Shown: piece by piece, positions 34,521 to 43,528 of the stretch
Numbering within the stretch: the first letter of the stretch is position 1
How the letters are laid out: every line of letters starts with the position of its first letter
From: Rufibacter ruber
GTDB lineage: Bacteria; Bacteroidota; Bacteroidia; Cytophagales; Hymenobacteraceae
Assembly (NCBI RefSeq): GCF_001647275.1
Contig: NZ_LRMM01000016.1
Location: 23,610 to 87,609, forward strand
Length of the DNA stretch: 64,000 nucleotides
Direction of reading: 5' to 3'
Notes under the pieces: generated by a model
What the model was told of the DNA's origin: nothing
What the model saw: only the letters and a program-made list of their open reading frames with translations
Databases searched by the model: none
Translations under genes and position numbers: made by a program

Positions 34521-36743
34521 ATGATAACTATGTCTTCTTATATACGTCAGGCCGCATGGGCTTTGACCTTGCTGGGGCTCCTGCTTCCATTTTTGGCCTC
34601 AGCACAAACCTTGACTGGCCGGGTAATGGACCAGGAAAAACACACCCCGTTGATTGGCGCGTCGGTGCTCTGGGTAGGCACCACCCAGGCCACCAGCACA
34701 GATGCTGACGGCTTCTTTACGTTCACCAAAATTCCTTCAGGAGCTACCGCGCTTTTAATCAGTTACATTGGTTATAAACCAGACACCGTGCAGGTACAAG
34801 GCCAGCAAAATTTAGTTATTCGGCTGAAAGCCGAGACAGACTTGCAGGAGGTGACCATCACGGGCAAGCAAGACCGGTATTCGGCCATGACGCCCACCAA
34901 CTCCCAGGTAATTACGTCCAAGGACTTACTCAAATCTGCCTGCTGCAATCTGGCTGAAAGCTTTGAGACGAACGCGTCTGTAGAAGTGTCTACCACAGAC
35001 GCAGTTTCTGGCGCAAAGCAAATCCAGATGCTGGGGCTGGACGGTGCGTATACTTTATTGACCATTGAAAACGTGCCTTCGCTGCGCGGATTGGCCACGC
35101 CCTACCGTCTTAACTACCTTTCTGGTACCTACATTGACGCCATTGATATTATAAAGGGTATGGGTTCGGTACTGAACGGTTATGAGTCCATCTCTGGCCA
35201 GGTCAACGTGCGCTTGAAAGACCCGGAAAAAACCGACCGCCTGCATGTGAATCTGTATGGCAACAGCCTGGCCAAATGGGACGCCAACGTAAATACTTCG
35301 TTCAGCCTCAATAAGAAAATCAGCTCGGTTTTGATGCTGCACACAGATCAGCTTTCTAACAGGGTTGACGGTAACAAGGATGGTTTTCTGGATATTCCGC
35401 TGGGCAAGCACTACAATGTGTTCAACAAATGGAAGTATAACAGCGGCGGCCCCATTATCTCTGAGCTGGGCGTGCAGGTGCTCACAGAAAACCGGATTGG
35501 CGGGCAGAAGGATTTTAGAAGCGGCATGGCGCAGGTAGAAGGAAACCCCTATGGCACCGAGTCTGAAACTGACAGGGTAAGCGCTTATTCCAAAACCTCT
35601 TACACCTTTAAAAGCAAGCCGTACCAGAGCATCGGGTTGATTTTGTCAGGCACCAATCATCAGTTTGATTCGCACTACGGGCCTAGAACCTACTTTGGAG
35701 AACAGAACAGCGGCTTGGCTAACCTGATTTTCCAGTCGGCGTTTGGGAACACGGCGCATACGTACAAGACAGGCTTGAGCTATCAGTACGAGGACTATGA
35801 CGAGACGCTGGCGGGCAAAAACTACACCCGCCAAGAGTTGGTGCCGGGCGCGTTCTTTGAGTACGTGTACCAGAACAGCAAAAACCTGACACTGGTGGGC
35901 GGCCTGCGGGCCGATTACCACAACCTGTACGGCTGGGTGTACACGCCCCGGTTCAACGTGAAGTATGATTTCACGCCCAACACCATTCTTCGGCTGGCCG
36001 CCGGAAAAGGATTCAGGGTAGCCAACCCCATTGCCGAAAATGTGGGTTCCCTGGTGAGTAACCGTGAATTTATGATTCCTGACAACCTACGGCCGGAAAA
36101 AGCCTGGAACGTGGGCGGAAGTTTCACCCAGTACTTCACGTTAGGCGAGCGTACCGGCGCTTTCATCACCGACTATTACTACACCACGTTCCAGAACCAG
36201 GTGGTGCCTGATATGTACAGCAGCCCTAATTTGGTTATCTTCACCAACCTGAACGGCCGCTCTTTCTCCAAAAGCTTCCAGGCAGAGGTGCAGTATGAAT
36301 TGACGTCTATGCTGGATGTGAAAGCGGCTTACAAGTATTTTGACGTGCGCACCAGCTACAACGGCCAGCTGCTGCAGCGTCCGTTCATTCCCAACCACCG
36401 CGCGTTCCTGAACCTCGGCTTTGCCACGCCTTTTGACAAATGGCGGGCAGATTTGACGGCGCAATGGTTTGGCGAAAGAACCGCCCCCGTGATGGAACAT
36501 TATCATGAAAGTCCCATTAAAACACGAACTGTTAGCCCCTACGCAGTGTTCAATGCACAGGTGACCAGGGCATTCAAACTATGGGAAGTCTACCTGGGCG
36601 GCGAAAACCTCTTGGGTTACAAGCAGAAAAACCCGATTATTGCCGCCGACCGTCCGTTCAGCCAGGACTTTGACGCCAGCATGATTTGGGCACCCATCAC
36701 CGGCCGCATAATTTACGCCGGGTTACGGTTCACCATTAAATAA
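34521..36743 (+). CDS. TonB-dependent receptor with carboxypeptidase-regulatory-like domain
   Basis: 740 residues. Signal peptide ending ASAQ, a CarboxypepD-reg-like beta domain (LTGRVMDQEKHTPLIGASV to about residue 110), a plug (DRYSAMTPTNSQVI, LLKSACCNLAESFETNASV with an unusual CC pair, LRGLATPYRLNYLSGTYID), then a 22-strand-type barrel ending in IIYAGLRFTIK with a terminal aromatic-rich strand. No SusD partner is adjacent, so it is more likely a metal or cofactor receptor than a glycan system. ATG 34521 and ATG 34530 are both possible starts. Confidence 0.88.
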   Translation: MITMSSYIRQAAWALTLLGLLLPFLASAQTLTGRVMDQEKHTPLIGASVLWVGTTQATSTDADGFFTFTKIPSGATALLISYIGYKPDTVQVQGQQNLVIRLKAETDLQEVTITGKQDRYSAMTPTNSQVITSKDLLKSACCNLAESFETNASVEVSTTDAVSGAKQIQMLGLDGAYTLLTIENVPSLRGLATPYRLNYLSGTYIDAIDIIKGMGSVLNGYESISGQVNVRLKDPEKTDRLHVNLYGNSLAKWDANVNTSFSLNKKISSVLMLHTDQLSNRVDGNKDGFLDIPLGKHYNVFNKWKYNSGGPIISELGVQVLTENRIGGQKDFRSGMAQVEGNPYGTESETDRVSAYSKTSYTFKSKPYQSIGLILSGTNHQFDSHYGPRTYFGEQNSGLANLIFQSAFGNTAHTYKTGLSYQYEDYDETLAGKNYTRQELVPGAFFEYVYQNSKNLTLVGGLRADYHNLYGWVYTPRFNVKYDFTPNTILRLAAGKGFRVANPIAENVGSLVSNREFMIPDNLRPEKAWNVGGSFTQYFTLGERTGAFITDYYYTTFQNQVVPDMYSSPNLVIFTNLNGRSFSKSFQAEVQYELTSMLDVKAAYKYFDVRTSYNGQLLQRPFIPNHRAFLNLGFATPFDKWRADLTAQWFGERTAPVMEHYHESPIKTRTVSPYAVFNAQVTRAFKLWEVYLGGENLLGYKQKNPIIAADRPFSQDFDASMIWAPITGRIIYAGLRFTIK

Positions 36744-36750
36744 ACGCGCT

Positions 36751-37506
36751 ATGAAAACAGAGATGACAAGATTTTCAAAAACGCTCCTTTCTACCCGCGC
36801 GTGGGCGGGAATGTTAGTGCTCATCATCAGTTGGGGTACTTGTTCATCGGCGTACGCCCAGCAGGTGAAACTGGTGGGAGCCATGAGAAACGTGATGATG
36901 AAAGGCCAGCTGCGCGCAACCGTTGACCTGGACACGCTTTCCTCTAAAACCCATCTGTTCGGGCTGGGCCCGATGGAGAATCTGGCCGGTGAAATTCTGG
37001 TGCTGGACGGCACCGCGTACAAAGCCACGGTGCAGCCAGACAATTCTATGAAAGTAGAGGAAACGTTCCAGCTCAAGGCGCCTTTCTTTGGGTACGCCAC
37101 CGTGGAGAAGTGGGTAGAGCAGAAACTTCCGGCCAAGGTGCAGACCCTGCCGCAGCTGGAAGACTACTTGACCCAACGGGCCGCCAACGTGAAAGAACCG
37201 TTCTTTTTTAAGCTGGAAGGAATGGCAGAGCACGCGACCATCCACGTGGTGAATTTGCCCGCCGGCACGGTGGTTCGCTCGCCTAAAGATGCGCACCAAG
37301 GGCAGGTGGATTATGCGGTGGCCAACGTACCGGTTCAGGTGCTGGGCTTTTACTCTACGGCGCACAAAACCATTTTCACGCACCATGACACCAACCTGCA
37401 CCTGCACCTCATTACGGCAGACAAGCAGAAAATGGGCCATGTAGACGGGCTCAAACTGAAAAAAGGAGCCATAAAACTGTACCTGCCCCAAACTCTGTTT
37501 AACTAA
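36751..37506 (+). CDS. Exported acetolactate decarboxylase family protein
   Basis: 251 residues. HLFGLGPMENLAGEILVLDG matches the N-terminal half of alpha-acetolactate decarboxylase, and LHLHLITADKQKMGHVDG has the three zinc histidines with the family spacing (HxH then His 11 residues later). The known reaction is decarboxylation of acetolactate to acetoin. Unusually, the first about 38 residues look like a cleavable signal peptide ending SSAYAQ, so it should act in the periplasm. Starts 7 bp after the TonB receptor stop, implying cotranscription with metal-related genes. Its true substrate there is unclear. Confidence 0.78.
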   Translation: MKTEMTRFSKTLLSTRAWAGMLVLIISWGTCSSAYAQQVKLVGAMRNVMMKGQLRATVDLDTLSSKTHLFGLGPMENLAGEILVLDGTAYKATVQPDNSMKVEETFQLKAPFFGYATVEKWVEQKLPAKVQTLPQLEDYLTQRAANVKEPFFFKLEGMAEHATIHVVNLPAGTVVRSPKDAHQGQVDYAVANVPVQVLGFYSTAHKTIFTHHDTNLHLHLITADKQKMGHVDGLKLKKGAIKLYLPQTLFN

Positions 37507-37530
37507 ATTTTGTTCTTTACATGCAGGCCC

Positions 37531-37575
37531 ATTGCTGTTTTTGGCCTGATTTTGGCAAAACAGATCAAAAACGCA
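37531..37575. repeat. Palindromic intergenic element, copy 15
   Basis: ATTGCTGTTTTTGGCCTGATTTT then CAAAACAGATCAAAAACGC (quoted in parts). Tandem context between the decarboxylase and the HMA gene. Number 14 was given to a discarded match. Confidence 0.75.
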
Positions 37576-37628
37576 CCTAAGGAAATTTAACTTTTAACCC
37601 ATACCTTTAAACTCTTAACCATCACCAA

Positions 37629-37982
37629 ATGAAAACCTTGAAAACCCTATTGTTCTCGCTGTTGTTGACCGCTATCTCTACCGTAGGCTTCGCCCAGGGC
37701 GGAAAGAAAAACGAGGAGGTGAAATTTAAAACCTCGGCGGTGTGCGGCATGTGCAAAGCCACCATTGAGAAAGGTCTGGCCTATGAGAAAGGCGTGCAGA
37801 AAGCCACCCTTGATGAAAACACCAAAGTGGTAACCATTCAGTTCAACGGCTCCAAAACCGATGCGGCCAAACTGAAGAAAGCTGTGAACGACCTGGGCTA
37901 TGACGCCGATGATTCCCCTGCCACCGCCCGCGCCTATGAGCGCCTGGACGAGTGCTGCAAGAAAGACAAAGGTGCCCACTAA
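37629..37982 (+). CDS. Periplasmic heavy-metal-associated (HMA) domain protein
   Basis: 117 residues. Signal peptide ending GFAQ, then an HMA ferredoxin-like fold with the metal motif CGMC (C39, C42; family GMxCxxC variant), EKGVQKATLDENTKVVTI and LKKAVNDLGYDADD. A second pair CC sits near the C-terminus (DECCKKDK). Likely a periplasmic copper or similar soft-metal binder (MerP/CopZ-like). Followed by a strong terminator, ending the metal cluster. Confidence 0.88.
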   Translation: MKTLKTLLFSLLLTAISTVGFAQGGKKNEEVKFKTSAVCGMCKATIEKGLAYEKGVQKATLDENTKVVTIQFNGSKTDAAKLKKAVNDLGYDADDSPATARAYERLDECCKKDKGAH

Positions 37983-37997
37983 ACCTTTTGATATTTA

Positions 37998-38040
37998 AAA
38001 CAGGAAAGCCTGCCCATTTTGGGCAGGCTTTCTTGTTTTC
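37998..38040 (+). terminator. Terminator after the HMA gene
   Basis: GAAAGCCTGCCC/GGGCAGGCTTTC, 12-bp perfect stem (38004-38015 and 38021-38032), loop ATTTT, T-rich tail TTGTTTTC. Confidence 0.9.
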
Positions 38041-38044
38041 TGCC

Positions 38045-38091
38045 TTTCCTGTTTTTGGGCTGTTTCCAAGAAAACAGCAAAAACAGGAATT
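38045..38091. repeat. Palindromic intergenic element, copy 16
   Basis: TTTCCTGTTTTTGGGCTGTTT then AAAACAGCAAAAACAGGAA; the outer TTTCCTG/CAGGAA differs from the usual TTTCTG/CAGAAA on both arms, a compensated change. Confidence 0.8.
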
Positions 38092-38202
38092 TGCTTTCTG
38101 CCCCGCCTCTTGTTTATCTTTAAAATTTCAACCAACTTACTTTCAACAACTTACCACAACTTATATCTCTATAGCTATTCCAATAACGACAGGTAGAATA
38201 TT

Positions 38203-38994
38203 TTGAAAAAGCAAGTATTGAGTCTTATGCTGTTGCTGCTGTTCCCGGCATTCTCTCTGCTGGCGCAGACTGACCAAACGGTGCACGTGGTCAAATACCT
38301 GTACACCGTGCAAGACCCAACCGGCGCGGTGCACACAGAACGAATGCTCTTATTGATTGGCAAAGAAATGAGTGCCTTCAAAAGTTATGACAAGTTTGTG
38401 CGGGACTCTACCATCTTCGCTAAGCAGAACCTCGCCTTTGACAGCCGCGCCCTCAAACGCGGTACAGATGCCCAGCTCTACAAAATCTACTACCAAAACA
38501 AAGGCCTTTTTACCCGCACCCTCTTGCACACGTACTTCTGGGAAGAAGACTGGCCGTTCTATGACTGGAACATTTCCCCGGAAACCACCACCCTGCAAGG
38601 GCTCACCTGTCAGAAAGCCACCACCTACTCCCCCGCCACCAACATGGAATGGACGGTGTGGTTCACCCCAGATGTCCCTTTTTCAGTGGGGCCGGGCACG
38701 CTGCACGGGCTGCCCGGGTTAATTGTCAAAGCCGAAAACAACGAGAAAACCATCACGTATGAACTGCTGAACGTGGCCAGTCCTGCTGCTCCCTTCCAGA
38801 CCATTGAGTTCCCGCAGAAAGCGGTCAAGACCACCAAAAGCGAGTATAACAAAATGCTGGAAGCAGCCCGTAAAGACCCGGTGGGGTTCGCTACCAATTC
38901 AGGGGCTTTGAACGGCAATGTCCAGGGGGTAAACATCACGCCTCCCAACCCAGTATCCAAACCGCCCAAAAAAGAAAGGAAATCGGGCAACTGA
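38203..38994 (+). CDS. GLPGLI family protein
   Basis: 263 residues, likely TTG start at 38203 because the following KKQVLSLMLLLLFPAF is a good signal peptide ending LLAQ. The family-defining GTLHGLPGLIVKAEN motif lies near residue 165, preceded by YFWEEDWPFYDWNI and a TVWFTPDVPFSVGP segment. GLPGLI proteins are exported Bacteroidota proteins of unknown function, often near TonB receptors. The C-terminus is Pro/Lys-rich. Confidence 0.88.
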   Translation: MKKQVLSLMLLLLFPAFSLLAQTDQTVHVVKYLYTVQDPTGAVHTERMLLLIGKEMSAFKSYDKFVRDSTIFAKQNLAFDSRALKRGTDAQLYKIYYQNKGLFTRTLLHTYFWEEDWPFYDWNISPETTTLQGLTCQKATTYSPATNMEWTVWFTPDVPFSVGPGTLHGLPGLIVKAENNEKTITYELLNVASPAAPFQTIEFPQKAVKTTKSEYNKMLEAARKDPVGFATNSGALNGNVQGVNITPPNPVSKPPKKERKSGN

Positions 38995-39082
38995 CACAGG
39001 TTTCCGCTTTAGCATCAGGCTGGGGACACGTTCCCGCCATAACGGTTCTGTTTCGGTTTCCTGAAAGCTTGGGGTTTTCCCC

Positions 39083-39132
39083 GTTTGCGTTTTGGGGCTG
39101 TTTTCAGGAAAAGAGGCCCAAAACGCAAATTC
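39083..39132. repeat. Palindromic intergenic element, copy 17
   Basis: GTTTGCGTTTTGGGGCTG then CCCAAAACGCAAATTC; outer arms are TTTGCGTTTT/AAAACGCAAA instead of TTTCTGTTTT/AAAACAGAAA, a compensated double change. Tandem context. Confidence 0.8.
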
Positions 39133-39212
39133 GCTTTTAAGCAAGCTGGGTTTCAGCAAGTCTGGGAAAGGCGCTACCTTTAAGGGAGTTTTTCTTTTTT
39201 TGACTGTCCCTG

Positions 39213-41087
39213 ATGCTCACACACAAACCCCTCCTCACGCTCCTGCTCCTACTGGTGGGCGCCCGCGCCTTTGCGCAGCAGCAGCTGCCCATGCCCCGCA
39301 ACATTGAAGCAGCCTACCAGAAAGGCACCCGCAGCCTCACCGGCCTTCCCGGCCAGAACTACTGGCAGAACACCGCTGACTATACCATCAAAATTGACTT
39401 TGACCCGAGGACCCGAAGAATTGCCGGCACCGTTGATATTGACTACACCAACAACAGCCCAGACACGCTCAAGCAGATTGTGTTCAAACTGTACCCCAAC
39501 CTCTACCAGAAAGGCGCGCCGCGGGCGAGCGGCATTTCGCCCAAAGACGTGAGCGACGGCGTGCAGATTGAGAAGTTGAGCGTGAACCAGGAGGCCCAGG
39601 ATGTGCAGAAGCTGCGCATTGAGGCCACCAACCTCACGCTCAGGGTGAAACCCATTGCCCCTAAGCAAAAAGCCAAATTCAGCATTACGTACCACTATAT
39701 TTTGAACGAAGGCTCGCACATGCGCACCGGTCAGGTTGACCCGCAGGGCGCGGCGTTTGTGGCGTATTTCTTTCCGCGCATAGCGGTGTATGATGACGTG
39801 GAAGGTTGGAACCGAACTCCGTACCTGGGCCCGCAGGAGTTCTACAATGATTTTTGCCGGTTCAACACTGAGATTTCCGTGCCTAAGGACTTTGTGGTGT
39901 GGGCCACCGGTGATTTGACCAACGCCGCTGAGGTGCTCCAGAAGAAATTTGCGAAACGTTTGGCAGACGCCGAAAAGAAAGACGCCCTTGTGGCCATCAT
40001 TGACAGCACAGACTTGAAGAAAGGCAATATCACCGCCCAGAACGCCCGGAACAACTGGAAGTTCACCGCCCAAAACGTAGTGGATTTTGCGTTTGCCACC
40101 TCGGCGCATTACCTCTGGAACAGCACCAGCCTGGTGGTAGACCCCAGAACCAAACGCCGCACCCGCGTAGATGTGGCGTTCAACCCCAAACACCATGATT
40201 TTGTAGAGGTGATTGACTTCGCGCGCAAGACGGTGCAGCACATGAGTTACACGTTCCCCAAGTGGCCGTTTCCGTACCCGCACATCACCGTGTTTGACGG
40301 GCTGGACCAGATGGAATACCCTATGATGGTGAACGACAACCCCGTTGACACCCGCGAAGACGCCATCACCCTCACCGACCACGAGATTTTCCATACCATG
40401 TTCCCTTTCTACCTGGGCACCAACGAGACCAAGTACGGCTGGATGGACGAAGGCTGGGCCACCATGGGCGAATGGATTATCTCGCCGCTCATTGAACCCA
40501 AAATGGTGGATGATTATGGCGTGCAGCCCTACTCCATGCTGGCGGGCACCGAGGTAGACTTGCCCATCGCCACGCTCTCTACCCAGCAGTCTGGCACGGC
40601 TTTCTTCCTGAACTCATACCCCAAGCCCGCCTTCGGCTATCTCTATGTGAAAGATTTGCTGGGCGATGAACTGTTCACCAAAGCCCTGCACCACTACATC
40701 CAGACCTGGAACGGCAAGCACCCGCTGCCCTGGGATTTCTTTAACGCCATGAACGCCGGAGCCGGGAAAAACCTCAACTGGTTCTGGCAGCGCTGGTTCT
40801 TTGACAACGGCATGCCAGATCTGGCCATTGCCCACGTACAGCAGCAGAACGGGAATTACCAGGTCACGGTTGAGGCTGTGGGCAGCAAACCCGTACCGGT
40901 TGACTTGGTGGTAACCTACGCAGACAACTCCACCACCACCCACCACAAAACCATTGCCGTCTGGGAAACCGGAGCCAAAACCACGCAGGTTGATTTCAAA
41001 GCTGCCAAGCCGGTGAAGAAACTGGAAATCAAGCACTCCCACGTATCAGATGCAGACCGTTCTAACAACGTGTATGAGGTGAAATAG
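39213..41087 (+). CDS. M1 family zinc metallopeptidase (aminopeptidase)
   Basis: 624 residues with signal peptide (ends ARAFAQ). Zinc motif HEIFH (H390, E391, H394) with the downstream Glu in WMDEGWATMGEW, and GLDQMEYPMM in place of the usual GxMEN exopeptidase loop. N-terminal beta domain precedes the catalytic domain, and a beta tail follows. Likely periplasmic aminopeptidase in peptide scavenging. Single gene, closed by a strong terminator. Confidence 0.92.
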   Translation: MLTHKPLLTLLLLLVGARAFAQQQLPMPRNIEAAYQKGTRSLTGLPGQNYWQNTADYTIKIDFDPRTRRIAGTVDIDYTNNSPDTLKQIVFKLYPNLYQKGAPRASGISPKDVSDGVQIEKLSVNQEAQDVQKLRIEATNLTLRVKPIAPKQKAKFSITYHYILNEGSHMRTGQVDPQGAAFVAYFFPRIAVYDDVEGWNRTPYLGPQEFYNDFCRFNTEISVPKDFVVWATGDLTNAAEVLQKKFAKRLADAEKKDALVAIIDSTDLKKGNITAQNARNNWKFTAQNVVDFAFATSAHYLWNSTSLVVDPRTKRRTRVDVAFNPKHHDFVEVIDFARKTVQHMSYTFPKWPFPYPHITVFDGLDQMEYPMMVNDNPVDTREDAITLTDHEIFHTMFPFYLGTNETKYGWMDEGWATMGEWIISPLIEPKMVDDYGVQPYSMLAGTEVDLPIATLSTQQSGTAFFLNSYPKPAFGYLYVKDLLGDELFTKALHHYIQTWNGKHPLPWDFFNAMNAGAGKNLNWFWQRWFFDNGMPDLAIAHVQQQNGNYQVTVEAVGSKPVPVDLVVTYADNSTTTHHKTIAVWETGAKTTQVDFKAAKPVKKLEIKHSHVSDADRSNNVYEVK

Positions 41088-41103
41088 CAAATGCGTCCTT
41101 TAA

Positions 41104-41147
41104 AAACGGCAAAGCCGAAGAGCTCTTTCTCTTCGGCTTTGCCGTTT
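41104..41147 (+). terminator. Terminator after the M1 peptidase gene
   Basis: 18-bp perfect stem: AAACGGCAAAGCCGAAGA (41104-41121) with TCTTCGGCTTTGCCGTTT (41130-41147), 8-nt loop. The tail runs into palindromic copy 18, again fusing a terminator to the element. Confidence 0.85.
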
Positions 41148-41185
41148 CGGGCTGTTTTGGCCAAAAACAGCCCGAAAACAGGAAC
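41142..41185. repeat. Palindromic intergenic element, copy 18
   Basis: CCGTTTCGGGCTGTTTTGG then CCAAAAACAGCCCGAAAACAGG; inner arms GGGCTGTTTT/AAAACAGCCC perfect. Convergent context. Confidence 0.8.
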
Positions 41186-41411
41186 GGTCAATTTAGATGC
41201 GCCTTCTCCTTCAGAAGAAGAGACAACAAAGCGTGTGTACCCAAGCGAAAAAATGAGTAGCGGGTATGGCAGTATTACATTACCTGTCCGCTAAAAACCA
41301 CTTGGCATGCATGCCTCAGCAGATGAAACCATCCCTCTTCAAGAGGAGAATCACCCATAAATTAGCTACGAAGCACGAATAAACCCGGTAGAGAAATTCT
41401 TTACATTGCTC

Positions 41412-42161
41412 TTATCTGGTTTCCTTGGCCCCCTCCCGGCGGTCTTTCTCTTTGTACAACTGCCACCAAGGCAGGTAGGGTTTGTCATGGTGCTCATAGT
41501 GGTACCCGAAGAAGTAACAGCTCAAAAACGCCCACAAATGGTTACGCTGCTGGGTGCCAGATTTATGCTTGTTCTCTGGTTCATGCTCGCCGCGGTGCGG
41601 AAGGTAGGTGCCGAAGTAAAACAGCTGAAACGTAGCCAACACCGCCGGTACCATCCAGAACAGGATAATATTCTCCAACGGGAACCAGAGTTGCAGCAGG
41701 TGGAACGTACCCGCCATTAATAGAATCTGCCCCACCGTAATGTATTGTCTGGCAAAGCTGAAGAACCAGAGAAAGAAGTTGCCGCCGTGGTAGTCAGGGT
41801 CCTGGTCAGTAGCCACGTGGCGGTGGTGCTGATGGTGCTTGGGGAACAGCCGTGGGTAGTAATTGTAGGCAAACAGCCCGGCGGTGAGGGTGCCAATGAC
41901 CGTGTTCAACCGTTTGTTCCCGGGGGCCACCACGCCGTGCATGGCATCATGGGCGGTAATGAAAAGCCCGGTGTACAGGTGCATCATGACCAGCACCGCC
42001 AGATACGTGAGCGGTGAAATGAAATCTACTTGCCAGTGCAGCAGAAACCAAAGCACACTGCCCCACGCCACCAGAATGGTGAGGGCAATGGTGATTCCGG
42101 CGTACTTTTTCAAAAACAGCTCCAAAACAGATTTTCTATTGATGAATTCTCCTGCCAGCAT
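41412..42161 (-). CDS. crtW: Beta-carotene ketolase, CrtW type
   Basis: 249 residues, four membrane helices and the three His boxes of the CrtW/fatty acid hydroxylase family: HDAMH (71-75), HHQHHRH (109-115) and HYEHH (about 219-223). Further CrtW blocks: GVVAPGNKRLNTVIG, ATDQDPDYHGG, LFYFGTYLPHR, NHLWAFLSCYFFGYHYEHH. Introduces a 4-keto group into carotenoid rings, consistent with red keto-carotenoids in this clade. Separate from crtIB by ispH, same strand. The first codons include a stretch (VLELFLKK) whose DNA resembles half of the palindromic element. Confidence 0.9.
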   Translation of the reverse strand: MLAGEFINRKSVLELFLKKYAGITIALTILVAWGSVLWFLLHWQVDFISPLTYLAVLVMMHLYTGLFITAHDAMHGVVAPGNKRLNTVIGTLTAGLFAYNYYPRLFPKHHQHHRHVATDQDPDYHGGNFFLWFFSFARQYITVGQILLMAGTFHLLQLWFPLENIILFWMVPAVLATFQLFYFGTYLPHRGEHEPENKHKSGTQQRNHLWAFLSCYFFGYHYEHHDKPYLPWWQLYKEKDRREGAKETR

Positions 42162-42201
42162 TTTTCCTGCCGCAAGCTTTCAACCTTTGGCTTCCCTTGG
42201 C

Positions 42202-42262
42202 GGAAGTTTTCAACTTCCGGGAACCGACAAAAGCATATAAGCAAGTTACAAACTTGCGGCAG
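42202..42262. repeat. Double-stem AAGTT repeat, copy B
   Basis: GGAAGTT-ttc-AACTTCC (42202-42218) and GCAAGTT-aca-AACTTGC (42241-42257) followed by GGCAG. Same two-stem layout as 6453-6513 although the spacer differs. Confidence 0.6.
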
Positions 42263-42590
42263 GGTGGCTCCAAATTGAAAACTTGAAGCAGAAAATTAAT
42301 CTGCGGCAGGAGAATACAATTATATCGCTTTGACGAAACACTCTTTTCTTCCTAAGAGCATGTTTAAATTTTCCTTTTGCGCTGCAAACGGGTATAAAAG
42401 GAACCTGACTTTGCCATTTTCTCGCACCATAGCGAGGCGTATGCTGCTCCAAAATCGATTCGTCAGAACGTTGTGCTCCCCATTTTCGCCTGCAAAATCA
42501 AAATGTAAACAAGCTCTAACTAGCTTACTCCAAAGACCTCGTAGCGTCCGGAGGACCTGCGAGCGTCTGTGCCAATAGCCGTACACCCAA
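42263..42590. other. Intergenic region between ispH and crtW
   Basis: No gene seen. It includes a hairpin at 42538-42563 (CTCG..GTCC / GGAC..CGAG around GGA) that looks like another dispersed repeat type, and lies between the AAGTT repeat and palindromic copy 19. Confidence 0.45.
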
Positions 42591-42640
42591 GCTTCTGTTT
42601 TTTGGCCTATTTTCAGAAAAACAGGTCAAAAACAGAAGCT
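42591..42640. repeat. Palindromic intergenic element, copy 19
   Basis: GCTTCTGTTTTTTGGCCTA then ACAGGTCAAAAACAGAAGC; ends GCTTCTG/CAGAAGC pair beyond the usual arms. Tandem context. Confidence 0.85.
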
Positions 42641-42682
42641 TTCCCTCTTTAGTCTTGATACTTATTACTTGATACCAAAAAA

Positions 42683-43528
42683 CTAAAACGTGAGCAGCAC
42701 GTCCCGCACCTCCTCCATGAGCCACATGGGCGTGGAGGTGGCCCCGCAGATCCCAATTGTTTCCCCTTCCCCAAACCACTCCGGCTGCAGCTCCTCTTTC
42801 TTGGAGACGAAGTAGGTGTTGGGGTTGGTGTCTTTGCAGACCTGGTAGAGCACCCGCCCGTTAGAAGATTTGGTACCGGAGACAAAAACCACTTTGTCAA
42901 ACTTCAGCGCGAAGTGGCGCAGCTCCTTGTCCCGGTTGGAGACTTGGCGGCAGATGGTGTCATTGGCGGCAACGGCGTGGCCCCGGGCTTCCAGCTCGCC
43001 TTTGATGCGGTAGAAGCTGTCAGTGCTTTTGGTGGTCTGGCTGTAAAGCGTGATGTTCTGGGGCAGCTCATGGCGCAGGAGCTCGTCCAGGTTCTCAAAC
43101 ACAATGGCCTCGTTGTTGGTTTGGCCCAGCAGGCCAATGACTTCGGCGTGGCCGTGTTTTCCGTAGATGAAAATCTGCTCTTGCTTGTCAAATGAGGTCT
43201 TGATGCGGTTCTGCAGTTTCAAGACCACGGGGCAGGAGGCGTCAATCAGGGTCAGGTTGTTCTGCAAGGCCATCTGGTAGGTAGACGGCGGCTCCCCGTG
43301 CGCCCTGATGAGCACCGGCTCATTCTGCAACGTCTGCAGCATGGCGTGGTCAATAATACGAAGGCCCTTGTCTTTCAGGCGCTCCACCTCCACGTCATTG
43401 TGCACAATATCGCCCAGGCAATAGAGATAGCCTTTCTCCTCCAGCAAGTCCTCGGCCATCTGAATGGCGTAGATGACCCCAAAGCAGAAGCCTGAATTTG
43501 AATCTATATGTACCTGTAACTGACGCAT
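42683..43528 (-). CDS. ispH: 4-hydroxy-3-methylbut-2-enyl diphosphate reductase
   Basis: 281 residues. Last step of the MEP isoprenoid pathway, [4Fe-4S] enzyme. SGFCFGV (C15) with further cysteines in DASCPVVLKLQ and NDTICRQVSNRD, plus IRAHGEPPSTY and GICGATSTPMWL. It supplies isoprenoid precursors, fitting its place between carotenoid genes. Also called lytB. Confidence 0.95.
   Translation of the reverse strand: MRQLQVHIDSNSGFCFGVIYAIQMAEDLLEEKGYLYCLGDIVHNDVEVERLKDKGLRIIDHAMLQTLQNEPVLIRAHGEPPSTYQMALQNNLTLIDASCPVVLKLQNRIKTSFDKQEQIFIYGKHGHAEVIGLLGQTNNEAIVFENLDELLRHELPQNITLYSQTTKSTDSFYRIKGELEARGHAVAANDTICRQVSNRDKELRHFALKFDKVVFVSGTKSSNGRVLYQVCKDTNPNTYFVSKKEELQPEWFGEGETIGICGATSTPMWLMEEVRDVLLTF

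Larger units (their letters stand above)
41088..41411. other. Convergent gap between the M1 peptidase and crtW
   Basis: Holds the M1 terminator (41104-41147) and palindromic copy 18 (41142-41185); the rest, 41186-41411, shows nothing recognisable. Confidence 0.6.
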
